Notes under the pieces: model-generated
Told to the model about the DNA's origin: nothing
Database searches by the model: none
What the model saw: the letters and a program-made list of their open reading frames with translations, nothing else
Translations under genes and position numbers: made by a program
Shown here: in pieces, positions 58,118 to 64,000 of the stretch
Numbering within the stretch: position 1 is the first letter of the stretch
Layout of the letters: each line of letters opens with the position of its first letter
Assembly: GCF_008831285.2 (NCBI RefSeq)
Contig: NC_045144.1
Coordinates: 868,001-932,000 of the forward strand
Length of the DNA stretch: 64,000 nucleotides
From: Nymphaea colorata
Taxonomy: Eukaryota > Streptophyta > Magnoliopsida > Nymphaeales > Nymphaeaceae
Direction: 5' to 3'

Positions 58118-58273
58118 CTGCACCTCCAGGAGAAAGATCCGAGATCCATCAATAATGACAGAGATGGCTAAGCCTGCTAAAACTTCTGAATTACAATTAT
58201 TCTCACTTAAGAAGATCTCATTTGGATTTGAAGCAGCTTGAAGACCAGACTGGGACATTTCAAATACCCCAAG
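58118..58273 (-). other. RadA-like exon (52 codons)
   Basis: Acceptor CCTTCTCAG, then CTTGGGGTATTTG; donor CAG|GTATTC. 156 bp, open, phase 0. It encodes the join between the ATPase and the Lon-like domain (GVFEM, NPNEIFLSE, VLAGLAISVIIDGSR). Confidence 0.85.
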
Positions 58274-58713
58274 CTGAGAAGGAAAAATGTTCTATTAACA
58301 GAACTTACAGTGGTGAAGATCTATGAACCATGATAATTTATCATCCACAAACAATTTTGAGCAGTCATATATAGAACCCTCAATAGCACATTTATGCACC
58401 GCATGTGCATTTGTAAGGGACACAGGTCAAACAGGTTACCCTCCATGCAAATGAAGCTACAGATTACCCTTTATGCACTGTAAGTCAACAGTTTCCATTT
58501 TGCCTATTTGACCAACACTTGACACGCTATTGTCATGAGGAAATGCCTCAGAGTACTGCCAACAGGCATTTATGGTATTCAAAAATTCAAACTCATAGGA
58601 AATGTCAATGTTTCATCAGGCCACATTTTTTAATCCTCAAAATCAATTAAAAACTTTCATTGATGCACCACAATGGTCAAATTTCATGTCTGAAGGGAGT
58701 CTTTTAGACCAAC

Positions 58714-58779
58714 CTCATCGGTGGATCCAAAACGATTCTTTACAGACCACAACAAACGATGGGACATGTATCTCTCACC
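58714..58779 (-). other. RadA-like exon (22 codons)
   Basis: Acceptor TTTTTCGGTACAG precedes GGTGAGAGATAC; donor GAG|GTTGGT follows. It encodes the end of the RecA-like domain with KNRFGSTDE, the KNRFG motif conserved in RadA and typical of the family. It is phase 0 at both ends and joins directly in phase to the next exon. Confidence 0.82.
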
Positions 58780-61700
58780 CTGTACCGAAAAAGAAAACCT
58801 ATCATCAATGTCCAATCAGGAATAAAATTCAGCAGCACAAAAATTAAGAAAATACAAAAAGAATCAGGTAAATTTCTAAAAATAGGGAATTTACTCCCAA
58901 AAAAGGAGGCAAAGTTATTACTGTTGATAGGATCTTTAGAAACACATGAAACATTTATTCATGATTTTGAAAACACATTTCAAGAACAGCAACCGCAACC
59001 ATGTGGGACACTAAAAGTAAAACAAAAGTGCTTTCGACTTTTATCAACCAAAAAGACACAACTAAATTAATGCTACAACAAGCCACATCAAAACTAAGGA
59101 ATGACTCTCTAGACAACTATTATTTGATATATCAAGACAATAGGGACAATACTATACCATCATTGGCCGTTGACTTAGTGTAGAACGACTATTAGAGCCT
59201 AGAATTGCTCCAGGACTAATGGACCAAATTAACTCTACATATGAAGACTTCGGATTCCTCAAAGGCCAGTGCGCAATGTATGTATTATGAAGACTTCGGT
59301 CTGCTCAAAGGCCAATAGGCAATGTATGTATTCTATACAAGTGATGTGCCATCTATTTTTTGTAGCCGCAAGTGGTTACCACATATGAAAATTAACCAGC
59401 AAAGAGTATGCAGCACTTGCAGAACTGAGCAATGTGTTTGAGCCTGATGAACATAATGCCACATAGATAATGTCATGCTACTAAAACAGGAAAACCACTA
59501 CCTGGTCAGTAGGCTAGAGCTAGTAAGATAATATTGAAGAATAGCAGCATCGCTCATGACCACTCTAATCCCTAAAACCTATGCTGCTATCTAGGAGTAC
59601 CAAATGGTCTCTAAATGTATTCATCAATTTATCCCTGATACAAATAGTCAAGTAAAAATTAAAGCAACCATAAACAAAAGATGCATGAGAAACAACAGGA
59701 ACCAGCAACACATTATGTACATGGACCCTTTCAAGAGAAAAATTGGTACTGAAAAAGGACTTGTTAAACTACAGTTAAAGTTCCAAGAAGCATATCCTAA
59801 TTTTAGAGAAATAACTGAGAGACAACTGCAACAAGATAAATGAAGAAATAAAGATAATTTTATCACAAGAAAGAATATGAAACATGCAAGCAGCATCTGT
59901 ACCATTTTCTTCCACTAGAACACCAAAGGAACATTATAACCTCCCAGGCTCCCACAACTTCCACATTACAAATCTCAATTGATGACAGAACTACTTTTCT
60001 TAGCTCGCAAATGTTGAAAGAATAACAGCAGGAAAATGCCCTCTTATTTGTTATCCATGTCATCCTTGATAGATGGACAAGAAGCACGCAGTAGAAACAA
60101 CATAGAAAGTGAACAAATAGTTGGGACTCTGACACTATGGATTATCAGATGGACCAGCAACACAATAAGGCCAAGTGCATGGAACTCAAGAAACGAATAC
60201 ATGACACCTAAATAGGACAATTAAAGTGTATACACAAAATAACCAATTAACAACTAATAAACTATGATTCTATCAATACTTCAACAAAAAGGAAAGAAAA
60301 TTGTTCGATCGCTTCATGCACAGTTGAGTCATATTAACTCGGGTGCAACAACTTTTCTGGAGAGTCCATGTAACTTTGACTTAGGAAAAAGAAAAATGAG
60401 CAAATCAAATATAATAGTGTTAGAATATCTTGTGTAAGGGAACCGGGTCTGGATATGGACCCAGTCCCATGGGCACGAGAACCGAGAGTGGCTCGGTACC
60501 CTAGGTGGGTTTCCCCCTTATAATCCCACTTAGTGTTGTTTTGTTGGGCTTTTTGGCCAGCCCTCATTTCTAACGGAAATGAAAGAGGGAGATGCTTGTA
60601 CCTTGGCTGCCAATGAGCACTTTTCCAATCAAGTCTTAATCAGTGTTATAAAAATCTCACTGTGAATCAAATTGGTTAGGGTGCCCATTTGGTGAATTGG
60701 CTGATTCAAAGACTCAATCAGTTGGGCTTAGAAACAAATATTATCTACTTTTGTCAAAAAATAAATAATATATGAATAAGAAAAATCTTAAAAGACTTGA
60801 GAAAATAACAAAAAAGTGATAAATGGCAAGTCTACATCCACCATAGTTTGCCAGCAATTTGATCCATAGCTACAATTCATAATCTGTTTCTCTTTTGATC
60901 AAGATGAAGGCCAAACAGTCCCTAATATCTGGCATCTTCTGTTGCAGCATCATTAAAGTGGTCACTGGTCATGACAAATAGACCATTCACAGATGCTCAC
61001 AGCAGAAAGAAAATAGGAGCAAAATGGAAAGTTGTGCTTATGGCAATTTTCAAAAGCAGCCTTCAGTGTTCAGGAGATGAGGAGTCCCCCCCTGGAAAAG
61101 AGAAGTTGTGGCAATCAACTGCATGGACAAAAAACTTGCATAAGTAACTCTCCCTATGAGGCACATATCATTTGTAAGAACAAACAAGAATTTGCTTCAT
61201 ACATCCTATATGGAGAATATGGTCTCTTCTACTTTAAGTCACTTTCTCATGTTTCTTCAATTTCTTCATTTTCCTTCATAATTAGATTTGCAGGTGTACA
61301 GGGAAAAAAATTTGTTATAATACAAGGGTTTTCATACAAGAACTTGCCAAAGTCCAGCTTGAACCCATATGACTGCAAACCTTCTACATCAAATGTGTGA
61401 AATATTTTGGAGGAAAAAATAATTCATAGCCACACCATAATTGTGGTAATCTATAAAGCAATTGCCTGTTCCACAAAAAAAGTCAAAAACAAACTGAAAT
61501 TAGAACATAGTAACATAGTAGCATTAAAATCCTATATCTAGTTGAACCCTTACTATCTTGGAGAAGTTCAACAATGACATCAAAAGACAGTGGACACTTC
61601 TGTCAAGTACCAACAAGAACAAACGAGAACATCCTTTTCAGTGACAATGAAGCTCACATACCTCCTTTCTTTAATCGTTATTGACATCCCAAGCTGTGGA

Positions 61701-64000
61701 GGTGGCACCTTTAGTTGAACTTGATACGAGCATCAGATGAAAATTGGTTTGGAAGAAGACAGAGCTTTACATGCTTGCATATCAGTGAGTACAATGCAAA
61801 TGTCCCACCTGCAATAAAATTGAGCAACCAAAGGCAAGTCCTGCAATTAGATCTCATAACTAAGATTTAGCTATGAGGACAAAAAGAAAGCATGCTTTTA
61901 ACTGTATGAATTGACATGTTAGCTCTGAAAATAAAAACACAATATATGCACATTTGAACAGTGGGCCCATAAGCCACAGTTTCCCCAATGCTGAATACTG
62001 CCCTCATTTATGGATAAACAAAACACATATTAGTCAAAATATGATAAATATCCATAACACTCAACTAACATGACACAAGAAGAAACTGAATACTAACCTG
62101 GTCTGAAACCATAAAGGACCCAACTGTCGAAGCAAAGGCACGGGTGGGTAGTTGGTGGCGATGAAGAATAATTCCACCTCATTTTGCAAAACCATGTATT
62201 GCAAGCCAAGACAAATATTAGATGAAGCCAAGAACAAAATTCATGCAACTTCAAAGGATAGAACTTTTCAAAAACGTCACAGTTCAAAATTGACCAGTTC
62301 TTTTGAAAACAGATAAGAGATCTTCCATGATAGCCTCAACCCTAAGTCTAGGTTATGTCTTTGAAAAACAGGATAAAGACATTTCAACGGGTTGAAGACA
62401 CTCGGTTAAGATGGAATTATGGGTCAGGTTCCCAAATGATGTGCCTCTCCTAAGACAAAGGAAAAGATGGACAAATTGTCACATTCAGCACAAGTGAACT
62501 AGGTTTGAAGAGTTCCATCTATTCCATGAATGGACTAGTAGTTTGTTAATGAAATGGCAAACACCTTTCAAGACCAAAGGGGATTGGTTAGTTCCTCGTA
62601 TGGCAAGAAAACCTCCAAATATAACCAAAGATGTCAAATTTTGACTTTGAAATAGTTCAAAATTATCACTTTAACTCATAAGCTTGAGTGCTCGTGTTGT
62701 GCAAGTAATATGTCATTCACTTATCCATAGTACCATACAAGGATTTGGATTCATTTTGCATCAATGTCGTCGAACCTCTAGAAGGGATATCTTTCAATTT
62801 CCAAAATGTGACCACAAAGGAATCATCCTCGACATCTTAGCTAATAAAAAAAAGGAGCAGATATTGACCCCAAATTCGCACATCCACAAAAGATCGTTAC
62901 ATTCAATTCCTACGAGTTCAAACTTCATGTCTTTCATCTCTTGGCAGGCACCTTTTGTTTTTGTTTTTTCTTAGTTTTTTTGTTTTTCTTTCTTTTGCAT
63001 TTAGCTTTTTGCTTTTTTTTTTCTTTGATTTTTTTTTTCAGGCCGACCTTCACCTTCAAGGGAATACCTCACCACCTCAAAGGTTACTACGAAGCTCCAC
63101 CGCTTTGGTTGTTATGTGTAGCTTTGTCAGATGTCCAACCCGCTTCACCTTATGGGTTTTCGACGAGGCAAAGGTTCGTAAGTCATTATTTTCGTGAAAT
63201 AGACATAAATCAGCTTTATGCCTACCCGGTACTCTTGATTACTGACTCAGAGGAACAACTACACAAGCCCTGAGCCCATCTCTCAACACTCATTTTGCTA
63301 CCTGCCAAGATCTTACAGAGCATTGTGGCTTCTCTCTCAGTATATATTCATGTTAAATCCTTGCAAATGTTTGAACACCAGAGTCAATAGCATTTCCTAG
63401 TCTTAACTTTCTCAGCTTCATAGGAGTTTTCCTTACTGTTCAGATCCAGGATTTTTTCAGCTTTCCTCTTCCATTGCTTGACAACAAAGACATGAAAGTT
63501 TCTCCTACTCGAGAAGATACTAAGAGTAAAGCAAAGACATATCATTATGAGCGAAGACATTTTTAAAATGTTTTTAAACAAAATTAAATTTTTTTTTACT
63601 TTACAACTGTTCTTGACATCAAATGGTATATCACGAGGAGGCATGAACTCTACTCTCTAAAGAGATGGGTGAATGCAAAACAAGATGGGTAGACTGAGTA
63701 AGAGGCAGACTTTTCGACTTCTGACAGGTTCACAAATCTGGGTTAAAAAGACATTATATTGTAAAGAACCGATATGAAAACTAAGGATTTTTTTACCCTA
63801 CAGAAGTAGAGGATTTTAGAAAACCAAAATTCAGAATTATTGAACAATTTTGGTATTTTTTTATTCTTCCCAATTTCTGTACAAAGTAGAACAAAATAAA
63901 AGTTCTCAAAAACAATTTTTCCTAATTAAACTATTAAAGGTCAGTAAAAAACCCACAAATTTCAGAAAACTATAATCACATGCAAGAATATCAAAACACA
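58780..64000. other. Unassigned region at the right end
   Basis: Apart from the LTR-like piece at 60,418 I recognise nothing. Several open stretches of 60-120 codons exist (for example 61,032-61,400 and 62,941-63,273) without motifs. 62,955-63,045 is a T-rich tract ending TTTTTTTTTCAG followed by about 75 open codons, which could be a splice acceptor and exon on the plus strand, but the peptide is unfamiliar. If the RadA-like gene is real, much of this should be its long intron. Confidence 0.4.
60418..60650 (+). repeat. LTR-like fragment related to the Copia-2 LTR type
   Basis: It starts TGTTAGAATATC and, like the Copia-2 LTR, has an ACCGGGTCTGGAT-like block, a TTGTTGGGC block and AATGAAAGAGGGAGA near the end. 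No internal element follows and no matching second copy is present, so it is a solo or truncated LTR. Confidence 0.45.

Larger units (their letters stand above)
51955..58779 (-). pseudogene. RadA/Sms-like DNA repair gene, partial, several exons recognisable
   Basis: Minus-strand pieces match plant RadA homologues, which are RecA-related ATPases with a Lon-like C-terminal domain. In order they are exon 58,779-58,714 (GERYMSHRLLWSVKNRFGST), exon 58,273-58,118 (LGVFEMSQSGLQAASNPNEI, then SEVLAGLAISVIIDGSR), exon 52,232-52,152 (FLNVVSGMKLTETAGDLAIA, AAICS) and exon 52,032-51,955 (degenerate VAFIGE and GLGGELRT). The first three are open, with AG acceptors and GT donors in place. The block of about 40 residues expected between the second and third was not found. 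The last is frameshifted. The ATPase region should lie upstream beyond 58,780 but was not seen to 64,000; the C-terminus would fall in or beyond the gap. It may be a pseudogene, or a gene damaged by assembly errors. Confidence 0.8.

Noticed and set aside
62941-63273. Plus-strand frame after a long T tract as a host exon
   Set aside because: The acceptor-like site is plausible, but the peptide matches nothing I know and no neighbouring exon is visible; left as unassigned.

Overview
The window looks like a transposon-rich stretch of a flowering-plant nuclear genome from a draft assembly. The evidence is plant-type Ty1/copia and Ty3/gypsy (chromovirus) retrotransposons, a plant L1-like LINE, pieces of a plant A1 (CDR1/nepenthesin-type) aspartic protease gene, intron-split exons of a plant RadA/Sms-like DNA repair gene, AT-rich spacers with long dinucleotide runs, and a 100-base N gap at 51,170-51,269. 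I cannot name the species. No intact host gene is visible, and I found no tRNA, rRNA or CRISPR.

Layout. 1-372 is a direct repeat of 1,699-2,070. Arm A (373-7,731) holds a deleted gypsy element (2,958-6,202) inserted into a copy of an unclassified interspersed repeat that I call family R. 7,732-12,690 is spacer containing another R copy. 12,690-18,883 (arm B) holds R, a copia fragment (Copia-3) and a 5' half of a second copia (Copia-1). Arm A' (18,876-26,242) is arm A inverted, with its own gypsy copy, and abuts the broken Copia-1 directly. 26,243-34,640 holds a 51-bp tandem repeat, an aspartic-protease pseudogene and a decayed LINE, flanked by CACTA-like subterminal motifs. 34,640-45,470 is R-family copies, AT runs, a MITE and unidentified fragments. 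45,470-51,169 (arm B') is arm B inverted, including a longer Copia-1, and runs into the N gap. After the gap, 51,955-58,779 carries minus-strand RadA-like exons with a third copia (Copia-2, 52,957 to about 56,590) in an intron. 58,780-64,000 is unassigned apart from one LTR-like piece.

Nothing here looks like a working multi-gene system. The most informative content is structural: two interlocked inverted duplications, already diverged by several percent, with readable breakpoints, an unoccupied paralogue of the gypsy insertion site, and paired copies of the same elements in which the order of later lesions can be read. All retroelement reading frames are broken or incomplete. They are described as relics; no intact protein is implied.
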